Origin: JAIRTY01 sp050257395 | Lineage (GTDB): Bacteria > Actinomycetota > Actinomycetes > Streptosporangiales > Streptosporangiaceae | DNA length: 33,919 bases | Assembly: GCA_050257395.1 (NCBI GenBank) | Contig: JBLMWU010000109.1 | Coordinates: forward strand, 1-33,919 | Direction of reading: 5' to 3' | In this document: positions 22,703 through 30,345 of the stretch, piece after piece | How positions within the stretch are numbered: position 1 is the stretch's first letter | Layout: the number at the start of each line of letters is the position of its first letter | The notes under the pieces: model-generated | What the model was told of the DNA's origin: nothing | Seen by the model: the letters and a program-made list of their open reading frames with translations, nothing else | The model's database searches: none | Made by a program: the position numbers and the translations under genes

Positions 22703-23509
22703 GTGACTGCTTCTGCCCTCGCCCTCGTCCTGACCGTGTTCGTCGCCTGTGCGGTGGAAGCGGTCGAGGCGCTGACCATCGTGCTCGCCGCCGGGCTCAC
22801 CCGCGAATGGCGCTCCACCATGCAGGGCATGGGGGCCGCCCTGGCCGTGCTCGCGGTGGTGGTGGCCGCGGTCGGGCCCGCACTGACGGTGCTGCCGCTG
22901 GGCGGGCTGCGGCTGGTGGTCGGCGCACTGCTGGCCGTCTTCGGGCTGCAGTGGCTGCGCAAGGCGGTGCTGCGCGCATCCGGCTACAAGGACCTCCACG
23001 ACGAGGCGGGCATCTACGCCCGCCAGGTCGCCGCCGCCCAGTCCGCGGGCCGCCAGCGCCGCGGCGTGGTGGGCGACTGGTACGCGTTCACCCTGTCGTT
23101 CAAGGGCGTGCTGCTGGAAGGGCTGGAGGTGGTGTTCATCGCGGTCACCTTCGGCGCGAACCAGAAGAACGTGGGCCTCGCCGCCCTCGGCGCCGTCCTC
23201 GGGGTGCTGGCGGTGGCAGCCGTCGGGGTGGCAGTGCGCGCACCGCTGGCCCGGGTGCCGGAGAACGCGATGAAGTTCGCGGTCGGCGTGATGCTGACCT
23301 CGTTCGGCATCTTCTGGGGTGCCGAGGGGGCGGGCGTGTCCTGGCCCGGCAACGACGCAGCCCTGCTGGTGATCATCCCGCTGGTGGCCGCCACCGGCTT
23401 CGGGTACACCGCGGCCCTGCGGCGCGCGCGGGTCACCGCGGGCCGCCCGGTCCCGGCCCTGGCGTCGGCGTTCTCGCAGCTCCCGGGGGAAGAAGGGGAG
23501 GCGGCATGA
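22703..23509 (+). CDS. Multi-helix membrane protein with repeated E-x-x-E motif (possible transporter)
   Basis: A 268-residue integral membrane protein with about seven hydrophobic segments in two similar halves. Each half opens with a helix carrying glutamates: AVEAVEALTIVLAAG (about 16-30) and LLEGLEVVFIAVTFG (about 141-155). The cytosolic loop between them (about 92-130) is basic. Paired acidic helices of this kind occur in ion-transport families such as GDT1/UPF0016 and the FTR1 iron permeases, and I think the protein belongs near the uncharacterised COG4280 group; this is not certain. GGAGG precedes the GTG at 22703 by about 6 nt. Its stop overlaps the next gene's start (ATGA). Substrate unknown. 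Confidence 0.75.
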   Translation: MTASALALVLTVFVACAVEAVEALTIVLAAGLTREWRSTMQGMGAALAVLAVVVAAVGPALTVLPLGGLRLVVGALLAVFGLQWLRKAVLRASGYKDLHDEAGIYARQVAAAQSAGRQRRGVVGDWYAFTLSFKGVLLEGLEVVFIAVTFGANQKNVGLAALGAVLGVLAVAAVGVAVRAPLARVPENAMKFAVGVMLTSFGIFWGAEGAGVSWPGNDAALLVIIPLVAATGFGYTAALRRARVTAGRPVPALASAFSQLPGEEGEAA

Positions 23510-23715
23510 GCAAGGTCCGCGGGTTCGGCAGGTTCTGGTACGACTTCATCGTCGGTGACGACTGGCGGGGCGCCGCCGTGGTCGCGCTGGCGCTCGCCGT
23601 CACGGCGCTGCTCGTGCACGTGGCCCGCGTGGACGCCTGGTGGCTGCTGCCGGCCGCGGTGATCGGCGTGCTCGGCTGGTCGCTGCGCCGGGCCACGGCT
23701 GGCCAGTCCTCCTGA
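23506..23715 (+). CDS. Small two-helix membrane protein coupled to the putative transporter
   Basis: A 69-residue protein starting at an ATG that overlaps the upstream stop codon (ATGA), with GGGGAGG a few bases before, so translation is coupled. A soluble start (MSKVRGFGRFWYDFIVGDDW) is followed by two hydrophobic segments at about 22-38 and 43-59. The conserved-looking FWYDFIVGDDWR segment would lie at the membrane face. It is probably an accessory subunit of the upstream membrane protein; I know no named family. Confidence 0.75.
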   Translation: MSKVRGFGRFWYDFIVGDDWRGAAVVALALAVTALLVHVARVDAWWLLPAAVIGVLGWSLRRATAGQSS

Positions 23716-23830
23716 CCAGCCGCGGGCCGTGCCTCTGGGGTGGATGACTGGCACCGCGAAACGCTAGGCCCGGCGCGGGTCGTCAGCCTGGGCGGTGGTC
23801 TGCGGGCCGGCGCCCGGTAGGGGGCGGGAT

Positions 23831-23871
23831 CCGCGGCTGCGACCCGGGGATGACGCCCGGCTCAGCCGCGG
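23831..23871. terminator. Hairpin between convergent small-membrane and response-regulator genes
   Basis: CCGCGGCTG at 23831-23839 pairs with 23863-23871 (9 bp, 23-nt spacer). It lies within the 171-bp convergent gap, 15 nt past the response regulator stop. Confidence 0.35.
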
Positions 23872-23886
23872 GGTGATGCCGGGGAA

Positions 23887-24570
23887 TCAGCCCTGCCCGC
23901 GGGCGCGGACCAGCCCGCTCTCGTAGGCGTGCACGACGGCCTGCACCCGGTCCCGCAGACCGAGCTTGGCGAGGACCCGGCCGACGTGGGTTTTCACGGT
24001 GGCCTCGGACACGAACAGCCGCCCGGCGATCTCGGAGTTGGACAGCCCTTGCGCCACGTGCACCAGCACCTCCAGCTCGCGCTCGGTGAGGCAGTCCAGG
24101 CCGGGCGGGGCCGGGTCCGCCCCGGTGGGCAGCAGCGGCGCGAACCGGTCGATCAGGCGCCGGGTGGTGGACGGCGCCACCACCGCGTCGCCGGAATCCA
24201 CCGCGCGGATCGCGAACAGCAACTCCTCCGGCGGCACGTCCTTGAGCAGGAAACCGCTGGCGCCGGCCTTGAGCGCGGCGAAGGCGTACTCGTCGAGGTC
24301 GAAGGTGGTCAGCATGAGCACCCGCGGCCGCTCACCGGCCTGGCAGATGCGGCGGGTGGCCGCGACACCGTCGAGCCTGGGCATCCGCACGTCCATCACC
24401 ACCACGTCGGCGGAGGTGGAGCGCAGCAGTGCCAGCGCCGCCTCGCCGTCGCCCGCCTCGCCGACCACGGTCATGTCGGCCTGCGCGTCGAGCACCATCC
24501 GGAAGCCGGTCCGCACCAGTTCCTGGTCGTCCACCAGCACGATCCTGATCTGGGCCGGCCGGGGGATCAT
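23887..24570 (-). CDS. NarL/FixJ (LuxR-type) response regulator
   Basis: DNA-binding partner of the histidine kinase encoded just upstream. The 227-residue protein has a receiver domain with acidic pocket D14-D15, phosphoacceptor D60 (VVVMDVRMPRLDG) and conserved Lys near 109 (SGFLLKD). A LuxR helix-turn-helix lies at about 161-220 (LTERELEVLVHVAQGLSNSE, then SEATVKTHVGRVLAKLGL). Its ATG overlaps the kinase stop codon by 4 nt (ATGA), so the pair is co-translated. Targets cannot be deduced from the sequence. Confidence 0.95.
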   Translation of the reverse strand: MIPRPAQIRIVLVDDQELVRTGFRMVLDAQADMTVVGEAGDGEAALALLRSTSADVVVMDVRMPRLDGVAATRRICQAGERPRVLMLTTFDLDEYAFAALKAGASGFLLKDVPPEELLFAIRAVDSGDAVVAPSTTRRLIDRFAPLLPTGADPAPPGLDCLTERELEVLVHVAQGLSNSEIAGRLFVSEATVKTHVGRVLAKLGLRDRVQAVVHAYESGLVRARGQG

Positions 24571-25739
24571 GCGGGCTGCACCTGGCGGGCGGTCAGCGGG
24601 AGGACGGCGGTCACCTCGAACCCGCCGCCGGGCCGCGGGCCCGCGCTGAGGGTGCCGCCGTAGAGCGTCACCCGCTCCCGCATCCCGGTGAGCCCGTGCC
24701 CGCCGCCGCCGGTCACGGCGGCCGCGCCGCGCCCGTCGTCGGCGATCGTCAGCAGCAGGGCGTCGTCGCAGTAGCGCAGGGTCACCGAGGCTGACGCGCG
24801 CGGCCCGGCGTGCTTGCGGGTGTTGGTGAGCGACTCCTGCACGATCCGGTAGGCGGCGAGGGCGGCGCCGCCCGGCAGCGGCCGGGGCGGCCCGGCCACC
24901 TCGAAGTCCACCGGCAGCCCGGCCGCGCGCGCCTGGTCCAGCAGCTCCGTCAGCTCATCGACGCCGGGCAGCGGCGCGAGCTCGGTCGCGGAGCCTTCCT
25001 TGCGGAGCACGCCGAGCAGCCGGCGCATCTCCGCCAGGGCCTGGCGGCCGGTGCCGGAGATCGCCGCCAGCGCCTGCCGGGCCCGGTCGGGCTCGCTGTC
25101 CAGGGCGTAGGAGGCGCCGTCCGCCTGCACCACCATGACGCTCACGTTGTGCGCCACGACATCGTGGAGCTCGCGGGCGATGCGGGCCCGCTCGGCGGCG
25201 ACGGCGACCTGGGCCTGGGCGTCCCGTTCCCGCTCCAGCCGCGCCGCCCGGTCCTCCAGGCTGGCGTAGTAGGCGCGCCGGTAGCGCATGGAGTCGCCGA
25301 TCGTCCAGGCCAGCAGGGACGGGCCCGCGAACATGATGGCGCCGACCAGGAGCGAGGAGGGCAGGCTGAACCGCGGCGGCAGCCACCGGGCGACCGCCAC
25401 GGCCGAGCCCATCAGGCAGACCGCGAGCCCGGCGAGCGAGGTCCGCCGCGGGGCATAGGCGGCCAGGGTGTACAGCAGGATCATGAGGGTGAGGTCGGCG
25501 CTGGTGGGCCGGGCGTCCACGATGACCTGCCCGGCGCCGAACGCGGTGCCGGCGGCGAAGGCGGCGATGGGGTGCCTGCGCCGGAACACCACCGGCACGG
25601 CCAGCCCGAGCGCCAGCGGCAGCCACAGCAGCCGGTTCGTCGCGATGGCCTGGGCACTGCCGAGGAACGCCACCACGGCCGCCAGCACGCCATCGACCAG
25701 CCAGGGATGGCGTCGCAGCCAGGCATACAGGGCGGGCAC
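24567..25739 (-). CDS. Sensor histidine kinase (HisKA_3 type)
   Basis: Membrane sensor that phosphorylates the adjacent NarL-type regulator. The 390-residue product has four or five hydrophobic segments over the first 150 residues with very short loops, so it may sense the membrane or an intramembrane signal. A coiled region (ASLEDRAARLERERDAQAQV) leads to the H-box IARELHDVVAHNVSVM with H192. The ATPase domain ends with DDGRG, GGHGLTGMRERV and GGGFEVTAVLPL. The GTG at 25739 has TACGCT 6 nt upstream and no SD, suggesting a leaderless operon transcript. Confidence 0.94.
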   Translation of the reverse strand: MPALYAWLRRHPWLVDGVLAAVVAFLGSAQAIATNRLLWLPLALGLAVPVVFRRRHPIAAFAAGTAFGAGQVIVDARPTSADLTLMILLYTLAAYAPRRTSLAGLAVCLMGSAVAVARWLPPRFSLPSSLLVGAIMFAGPSLLAWTIGDSMRYRRAYYASLEDRAARLERERDAQAQVAVAAERARIARELHDVVAHNVSVMVVQADGASYALDSEPDRARQALAAISGTGRQALAEMRRLLGVLRKEGSATELAPLPGVDELTELLDQARAAGLPVDFEVAGPPRPLPGGAALAAYRIVQESLTNTRKHAGPRASASVTLRYCDDALLLTIADDGRGAAAVTGGGGHGLTGMRERVTLYGGTLSAGPRPGGGFEVTAVLPLTARQVQPA

Positions 25740-25745
25740 CGCTCC

Positions 25746-25751
25746 AGCGTA
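25746..25751 (-). promoter_or_regulatory. -10 box TACGCT of a probable leaderless promoter (kinase/regulator operon)
   Basis: TACGCT on the minus strand, 6 nt before the GTG at 25739. Confidence 0.45.
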
Positions 25752-25842
25752 GACGCGGGCCGGCCGCCCGGGCGTCCGTCTCGGGGCGCATGCCGCCCTC
25801 CGCCTGCGGGATGAGGCTGCCGCCGGGCCGCCGCCCGCGGGA

Positions 25843-26574
25843 TCAGGTGCCCGGCAGCGGCCGGCGGGGCAGCGGGGTGTGGGTGGCCCCGCCCGCGCCG
25901 TCCGGTTCCACCCGGTACCCGTTCGCTCCCGGCCTGCCGCTGACCACGGCGGTCAGGGCGCCGTCGGTGTAATGGGCGCCCGCCGCGTCGTCGCAGGCGA
26001 TCCCGGGCGGCAGGGCGCCGGTGGCGATCAGGGAGCTGAACAGCGGCCGCCGCTGCGGCTCGGCGTCGTAGTGCGGGCAGTAGCTGCCCGCCAGCAGGCC
26101 CAGGCCAGCCGTGAACGGCCGCAGGTCCGGGCCGAACGAGTCGGTGGTGCCGCTCTCGAACCAGCAGATGGCGCCCGCGCTCACGCCGGTCAGGATGATC
26201 CCGGACGCCCAGGCCTGCCGCATGATCCGGTCCAGCCCGTGCACCCGCCAGACCGCTGCCAGGTTCGCCACGCTGCCGCCGCCGACGAAGATCACGTCCT
26301 GCGACAGCAGGAAGTCCTCCGGGTCGGCCACGTTCGGCATCGGGAACAGCGCGAGCTGGGAGAGCTCGTGGCCGGTCTCGCCGAGCCTGGCCCGCATCCG
26401 TTCCGCCGAGGCGGCGTCGTCCCCGGTGGCGGTGGCCAGGAAGGCGGTCCGCGGCCGGGAGCGCCCGGTCAGGGCCGCCAGGTAGTCCAGGTAGGGGCGG
26501 AGCGGCGCGTCCGGGGAGTCCGGGCCCGGGAGCCCGCCGAATGCCACCACATGCCGCCGCCCGTCCGCTGCCAC
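25843..26574 (-). CDS. Peptidase E-like protein (S51 family)
   Basis: A 243-residue serine-hydrolase-fold protein related to dipeptidase E (Asp-X dipeptidase). The nucleophile elbow is GVSAGAICWFES with S132, preceded by VIFVGGGSVANL (oxyanion region), and a candidate catalytic His/Asp pair is in YCPHYDAE (H168, D170). The start RRHVVAFGGLP is typical of actinobacterial members. Members of this group are often annotated Type 1 glutamine amidotransferase-like, and the real substrate is unknown. The GTG at 26574 is 6 nt after TAGCGT. It is divergent from the HIT gene with only 34 bp between the start codons. Confidence 0.88.
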   Translation of the reverse strand: MAADGRRHVVAFGGLPGPDSPDAPLRPYLDYLAALTGRSRPRTAFLATATGDDAASAERMRARLGETGHELSQLALFPMPNVADPEDFLLSQDVIFVGGGSVANLAAVWRVHGLDRIMRQAWASGIILTGVSAGAICWFESGTTDSFGPDLRPFTAGLGLLAGSYCPHYDAEPQRRPLFSSLIATGALPPGIACDDAAGAHYTDGALTAVVSGRPGANGYRVEPDGAGGATHTPLPRRPLPGT

Positions 26575-26580
26575 CCGGGC

Positions 26581-26586
26581 ACGCTA
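26581..26586 (-). promoter_or_regulatory. -10 box TAGCGT of a leaderless promoter (peptidase E-like gene)
   Basis: On the minus strand TAGCGT, 6-nt spacer GCCCGG, then GTG at 26574. It is the mirror image of the HIT gene promoter 10 bp away. Confidence 0.6.
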
Positions 26587-26596
26587 GCAGGCGGGC

Positions 26597-26602
26597 TAGG
26601 GT
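26597..26602 (+). promoter_or_regulatory. -10 box TAGGGT of a leaderless promoter (HIT gene)
   Basis: TAGGGT, 6-nt spacer GCCGGG, then GTG at 26609. Any -35 element would have to lie inside the start of the divergent gene. Confidence 0.6.
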
Positions 26603-26608
26603 GCCGGG

Positions 26609-27040
26609 GTGAGCGGTTGCGTCTTCTGTGCCATCGCCGCCGGCGAGGTGCCCGCGCAGATGGTGCTCGACGGCCCGGCCGTGGTGGCGTTCCTGGATGC
26701 CCGGCCGCTGTTCAAGGGGCACGTCCTGGTGCTGCCGCGCGAGCATCACGAAACCCTGGCCAGCCTGCCCGCCGGGCTGGTGCAGCCGCTGTTCAGCCAG
26801 GTCAGGCGGATCAGCGCGGTCATGCCGGGGGCACTGGGCGCGCAGGGCAGCTTCGTGGCCGCCAACAACGTCGTCAGCCAGAGCGTGCCGCATCTGCACG
26901 TGCACGTGGTGCCCAGGACCAGGGGGGACGGCCTGCGGGGGTTCTTCTGGCCCCGGCACAAGTACAGCAGCGAGCAGGAAGCCGCGTCCTATGCGCAGCG
27001 GCTGCGGGACGCGCTGGCCAGCGCCGGGCCCGGGGAATGA
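26609..27040 (+). CDS. HIT family hydrolase
   Basis: Histidine-triad nucleotide-binding protein of 143 residues, hydrolysing or transferring nucleotidyl groups. The triad is HLHVHVVPR with H95, H97 and H99. The N-terminus CVFCAIAAGEVPA with C4 and C7 is the common zinc-binding start of the family, and KGHVLVLPREHHETLA is the other conserved block. The extended tail (RGFFWPRHKYSSEQEAASYA) is characteristic of a HIT subgroup. A leaderless GTG start at 26609 is supported by the -10 box 6 nt before it. It shares a very short divergent promoter region with the peptidase E-like gene. Confidence 0.93.
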   Translation: MSGCVFCAIAAGEVPAQMVLDGPAVVAFLDARPLFKGHVLVLPREHHETLASLPAGLVQPLFSQVRRISAVMPGALGAQGSFVAANNVVSQSVPHLHVHVVPRTRGDGLRGFFWPRHKYSSEQEAASYAQRLRDALASAGPGE

Positions 27041-27127
27041 GCTAGGGGAACGGGTACGCCGGGTTTACGCTGGTTTCACGCACAGTGATCAGGTAGGCCC
27101 CGGCCCGTCCAGCCAAGGATCGGGATC

Positions 27128-27346
27128 GTGGTGTTCTTCCGGGCCGCGGACTACCCCGTCGGCGGCCTGTTCATCGGCCTGACCGGCGTCTACCTCAGTG
27201 ACATCGCCGCCAGCCTCGGCACCGGCATCTCCCGGCTGGGCGAGCGGCTGCTCGGGTTCTTCCACATCGGCACCGGCATATGGCTGATGTACCTCATGGT
27301 CGCCGCCGTCATGGCGTTCGTCTTCAAGTCCACCCTCCCCCTCTAG
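27128..27346 (+). CDS. Small hydrophobic membrane protein
   Basis: A 72-residue protein with two hydrophobic stretches (about 11-28 and 47-66). The second contains the aromatic motif FFHIGTGIWLMYLMVAAV, which reads like a conserved membrane signature. A gap of 87 bp separates it from the HIT gene; TACGCT at 27066-27071 could be a -10 box. The GTG at 27128 has only a weak SD (AAGGA about 9 nt upstream). A strong hairpin follows the stop codon, supporting a separate transcription unit. I recognise no function. Confidence 0.65.
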   Translation: MVFFRAADYPVGGLFIGLTGVYLSDIAASLGTGISRLGERLLGFFHIGTGIWLMYLMVAAVMAFVFKSTLPL

Positions 27347-27358
27347 CGAGAGGCGCAC

Positions 27359-27402
27359 GGCGGGCGGAGGTCCCCTCCGGGGCCGCGGGACCCCCGCCCG
27401 CC
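27359..27402 (+). terminator. Strong 16-bp hairpin terminator
   Basis: Bases 27359-27374 pair with 27387-27402 with one mismatch (15 of 16) around a 12-nt loop. It starts 12 nt past the stop codon of the small membrane protein. Confidence 0.75.
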
Positions 27403-27529
27403 ACCGCCGGTCCAGGTGCCCGCCGGCGGCGGCCGCGACGCCGTTGCCGCGGCATTACGGTCGGCCAGCCGTCAGGCGATTCGTGACCGTTCGGTAAGCG
27501 GCCCGCCCGGCACGGTGCAGGATGGAGGG

Positions 27530-28123
27530 ATGAGGGATACCCGAACCACGGCCGACGGACTCCGGACAGCGATCGAGCGGAGCGGCTACTACCCCGGCCT
27601 GGTGGCCGACGCGGTCGCGTCCACGCTCGGCGCCGAGGCTGTCATCTCGTACGTTGTGCAGGCCGATGCGCTGTTCGACCCCGCCATGGAGGTCCGCCGG
27701 CACATGACCGTGCTGGTGCTCACCGCGACCCGGCTCATCTACTCGCACACCGACGAGCATCCGGCGGACGAGCCGGACGGGCATCCGCAGGCGGAGACCA
27801 GCACCGAGGCGGTCAGGTTCTCCCGGATCTCGTCGGTGTCGGTGACGCGGGTGGTGCCCGACCCCGCCTCCTACGTGCCTGGCGTGACCATGCCGACCGA
27901 GGTGGTGCTGACCATCGGCTGGAACGTGCTGTCCCACGTCGAGCTGGAGCCGGCCCACTGCGGGGACGAGAACTGCGAGGCAGACCACGGCTACACCGGC
28001 ACCATCACCGCGGACGACCTGTCGCTGCGGGTCAGCGAGGCCGCCGACGGGGACGACGCCGTCCGGCAGGTGCTGGCCTTCGCCAGCGCGCTGGGCGAGG
28101 CGACCGCGAGCGCGGACCGCTGA
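27530..28123 (+). CDS. DUF5998 family protein
   Basis: A 197-residue soluble protein that I associate with the actinobacterial DUF5998 group; its function is unknown. It begins GLRTAIERSGYYPGLVADAV and has a repeated beta-rich pattern (HMTVLVLTATRLIYSHTDEH, FSRISSVSVTRVV, VVLTIGW) resembling a PH-like fold. It also holds a Cys/His patch, AHCGDENCEADHGY. GGAGGG abuts the ATG at 27530, too close to be an ideal SD, so the in-frame GTG at 27515 is an alternative. It is followed after 4 bp by the phosphodiesterase gene, so the two are co-transcribed. Confidence 0.82.
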   Translation: MRDTRTTADGLRTAIERSGYYPGLVADAVASTLGAEAVISYVVQADALFDPAMEVRRHMTVLVLTATRLIYSHTDEHPADEPDGHPQAETSTEAVRFSRISSVSVTRVVPDPASYVPGVTMPTEVVLTIGWNVLSHVELEPAHCGDENCEADHGYTGTITADDLSLRVSEAADGDDAVRQVLAFASALGEATASADR

Positions 28124-28127
28124 CGGG

Positions 28128-29273
28128 ATGGGTATGGCCACCGCGCCGATGACGGCTCCCGTACTGCCGAACTACGGTGAGGGCAGCCTCGCCGACCTGG
28201 CTTCCTCGCTGCTGGCGGCCCTGGGGGTCAGGGGCGCGCCGAACCACCTCCGGCTGCCGCCCGCCCGGCGGATCTGCCTGCTGGTCGTGGACGGGCTGGG
28301 CTGGGAGCTGCTGCGGGACCACCCTGCCGCCGCGCCGTTCCTGTCCGAGCTGGCCATGGCCGGCCGCCCGCTCACGGCGGGCTTTCCCGCCACCACCGTC
28401 ACCAGCCTGGCCTCGCTCGGCACCGGCCTGCCGCCCGGGCAGCACGGCCTGCTCGGCTACCAGGTCGCGGTGCCGGGCCGCGGCATGCTGCTGAACGGGC
28501 TGCGCTGGCACAAGGAGATCGACCCCGTGGACTGGCAGCCGAAACCCACCGTGTACGAGCGGGCGGCCGCCGCCGGGCTGGCGTGCTTCCGGGTCGCCAG
28601 CGCCCGGCTGGAGAAGACCGGGCTGTCCGCGGCGACCATGCGCGGCAACGGCTACCGGCCAGCGGGCAGCCTGGGCGGGCTGGCCGCCCAGGCGGTGTCC
28701 GCGCTGCGCGACCTCGACCGCGGGCTGGTCACCGTCTACCACGCCGATCTGGACGGCACGGGGCACACGTTCGGCTGCCGTTCCGATGCCTGGCGGTACC
28801 AGCTCGGCCATGTGGAGAAGCTGGCCGAGCAGCTCGCCGGCGCGGTGCCGGAGGAGACGGACTTCTACGTCACCGCCGACCACGGGATGGTGGACGTCAG
28901 CCCGGAGGACCGGGTGGACGCCGACACCGTGCCGGGCATGCGGGACGGGGTCGCACTGCTCGGCGGCGAGGGGCGGGCCCGCCACGTGTACACCGTGCCC
29001 GGGGCAGCCGACGACGTGCTGGCGGCCTGGCGGGAGATCCTCGGCGAGCGGGCCTGGGTGCTGGCCAGGGACGAGGCGATCGCCGCGGGCTGGTTCGGCC
29101 CGGTCGACCCCGGGCTGGCGGAGCGGATCGGCGACGTGGTGGCCGCGCCCGCCGGGCAGTGCGCGGTGGTGGCCACCGTGACCGAGCCGCTGGAATCCGC
29201 GCTCATCGGCATGCACGGCTCGCTGACCGCGGCCGACCAGTTCGTGCCGCTGCTCCAGCTGACCAGCGGGTGA
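28128..29273 (+). CDS. Alkaline phosphatase superfamily / nucleotide pyrophosphatase-type phosphodiesterase
   Basis: A 381-residue metal-dependent phosphodiesterase (PF01663 type). Metal and catalytic positions are visible: D55 in LLVVDGLGWE, the nucleophile threonine in GFPATTVTSLASLGTG (T89/T90), YHADLDGTGHTFG, VTADHGMVDV, and the last His in IGMHGSLTAADQFVPLL. There is no signal peptide or membrane segment, so it is cytoplasmic, unlike many secreted relatives. It starts 4 bp after DUF5998. The substrate is not predictable; in actinomycetes this gene regularly accompanies DUF5998, which hints at a joint role. Confidence 0.92.
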   Translation: MGMATAPMTAPVLPNYGEGSLADLASSLLAALGVRGAPNHLRLPPARRICLLVVDGLGWELLRDHPAAAPFLSELAMAGRPLTAGFPATTVTSLASLGTGLPPGQHGLLGYQVAVPGRGMLLNGLRWHKEIDPVDWQPKPTVYERAAAAGLACFRVASARLEKTGLSAATMRGNGYRPAGSLGGLAAQAVSALRDLDRGLVTVYHADLDGTGHTFGCRSDAWRYQLGHVEKLAEQLAGAVPEETDFYVTADHGMVDVSPEDRVDADTVPGMRDGVALLGGEGRARHVYTVPGAADDVLAAWREILGERAWVLARDEAIAAGWFGPVDPGLAERIGDVVAAPAGQCAVVATVTEPLESALIGMHGSLTAADQFVPLLQLTSG

Positions 29274-29303
29274 CCTGGGCCGGCGGTCTGTGACCGGCAG
29301 CAG

Positions 29304-29377
29304 TTATCCACAGTCCGGTCCACCGAAATCCGAGAACAGGCGACAGGTCATCCACAGGAAAAGGTGACTTACCCACA
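29304..29377 (+). promoter_or_regulatory. Cluster of three DnaA-box-like 9-mers
   Basis: TTATCCACA at 29304-29312 is the canonical DnaA box. TCATCCACA at 29348-29356 and TTACCCACA at 29369-29377 each differ from it by one base. All have the same orientation, in a locally AT-richer gap between two plus-strand genes. dnaA, dnaN and the other genes usual at oriC are absent, so a titration or regulatory site is more likely than an origin. Confidence 0.6.
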
Positions 29378-29461
29378 GGCCTCCCCCAGGCGCGCCGGGC
29401 TCATCGTGAGGTCCCCTGGCGCACCCGGGCCGGGCCGCCGATCCCGGGCGGGAGGGACACG

Positions 29462-30301
29462 GTGCATCCCCTGATCGAGGCCGCCGCGCTCGCGCAGGCC
29501 ATGGCCGCGGGCACCCCGCCGGCCCTGCTCGACGTGCGCTGGCAGCTGGGCGGCCCGCCCGGCATCGGCGCCTACCGGGCCGGCCACCTGCCAGGTGCGG
29601 TGTTCGTCGACCTCGACCGTGACCTGGCGGGCCCGCCCGGGCCCGGGGGCCGGCATCCGCTGCCGGCGCCGGACGCGTTCGGGGCCGCGATGCGCCGGGC
29701 CGGGGTGACCGCGGCCGGTGAGGTGGTCGTGTACGACGGGGCCGACTCGGCCGCAGCCGCCCGGGCCTGGTGGCTGCTCCGCTACTTCGGCCACGGCCGG
29801 GCCCGGGTGCTCGACGGCGGGTACCAGGGCTGGGCAGCGGCCGGGCGGCCGGTGACCGCGGGTGACCCGCCGCCACCGGCGGCCGGGGACTTCACCGCCC
29901 GGCCGGGGCACATGCCGGTGCTCGACGCGGCCGCCGCGGCTGCCCTGGCCCGCAGCGGGGTGCTGCTGGACGCCCGGGCCGGGGAGCGGTACCGGGGCGA
30001 GACGGAGCCGGTCGACCCGGTAGCCGGGCACATCCCCGGCGCCGTCAGCGCCCCGGCGGCCGGCAACACCGGCCCGGATGGCCGGTTCCTGGACGCCGCG
30101 CGGCTGCGGGCCAGGTTCGCGGGGCTGGGCGCGGACGGCAGCCGGCCGGCCGGCTCGTACTGCGGGTCCGGTGTCACCGCCGCCCAGGAGATCCTCGCGC
30201 TGGAGCTGGCCGGCGTGACCGCCGCGCTGTACGTGGGGTCCTGGTCCGACTGGGTCAGCGCGCCGGGCAGGCCGGTGGCCACCGGTCCGGAGCCCGGCTG
30301 A
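29462..30301 (+). CDS. Thiosulfate/3-mercaptopyruvate sulfurtransferase (two rhodanese domains)
   Basis: Transfers sulfane sulfur to cyanide or thiols. The 279-residue length fits a tandem rhodanese. The N-terminal inactive domain has LLDVRWQLGG, YRAGHLPGAVFVDLDRDL and ARVLDGGYQGWAAAG. The C-terminal domain has VLLDARAGERYRGETEPVDP, AGHIPGAVSAP, and the catalytic C234 in SYCGSGVTAAQ. The loop after the cysteine (CGSGVT) is of the type seen in actinobacterial thiosulfate sulfurtransferases. The GTG at 29462 has GGGAGGG about 5 nt upstream. The 188-bp leader carries the DnaA-box cluster. Confidence 0.93.
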   Translation: MHPLIEAAALAQAMAAGTPPALLDVRWQLGGPPGIGAYRAGHLPGAVFVDLDRDLAGPPGPGGRHPLPAPDAFGAAMRRAGVTAAGEVVVYDGADSAAAARAWWLLRYFGHGRARVLDGGYQGWAAAGRPVTAGDPPPPAAGDFTARPGHMPVLDAAAAAALARSGVLLDARAGERYRGETEPVDPVAGHIPGAVSAPAAGNTGPDGRFLDAARLRARFAGLGADGSRPAGSYCGSGVTAAQEILALELAGVTAALYVGSWSDWVSAPGRPVATGPEPG

Positions 30302-30345
30302 CGCAGGTGGAACCGGGAACCGTCCCTGCGCCGTCAAAGCTGATG

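Noticed and set aside
29304..29377. Interpretation of the DnaA boxes as the chromosomal oriC
   Set aside because: None of dnaA, dnaN, recF, gyrB or rpmH is nearby, and only three boxes are present. A regulatory or titration site fits better.
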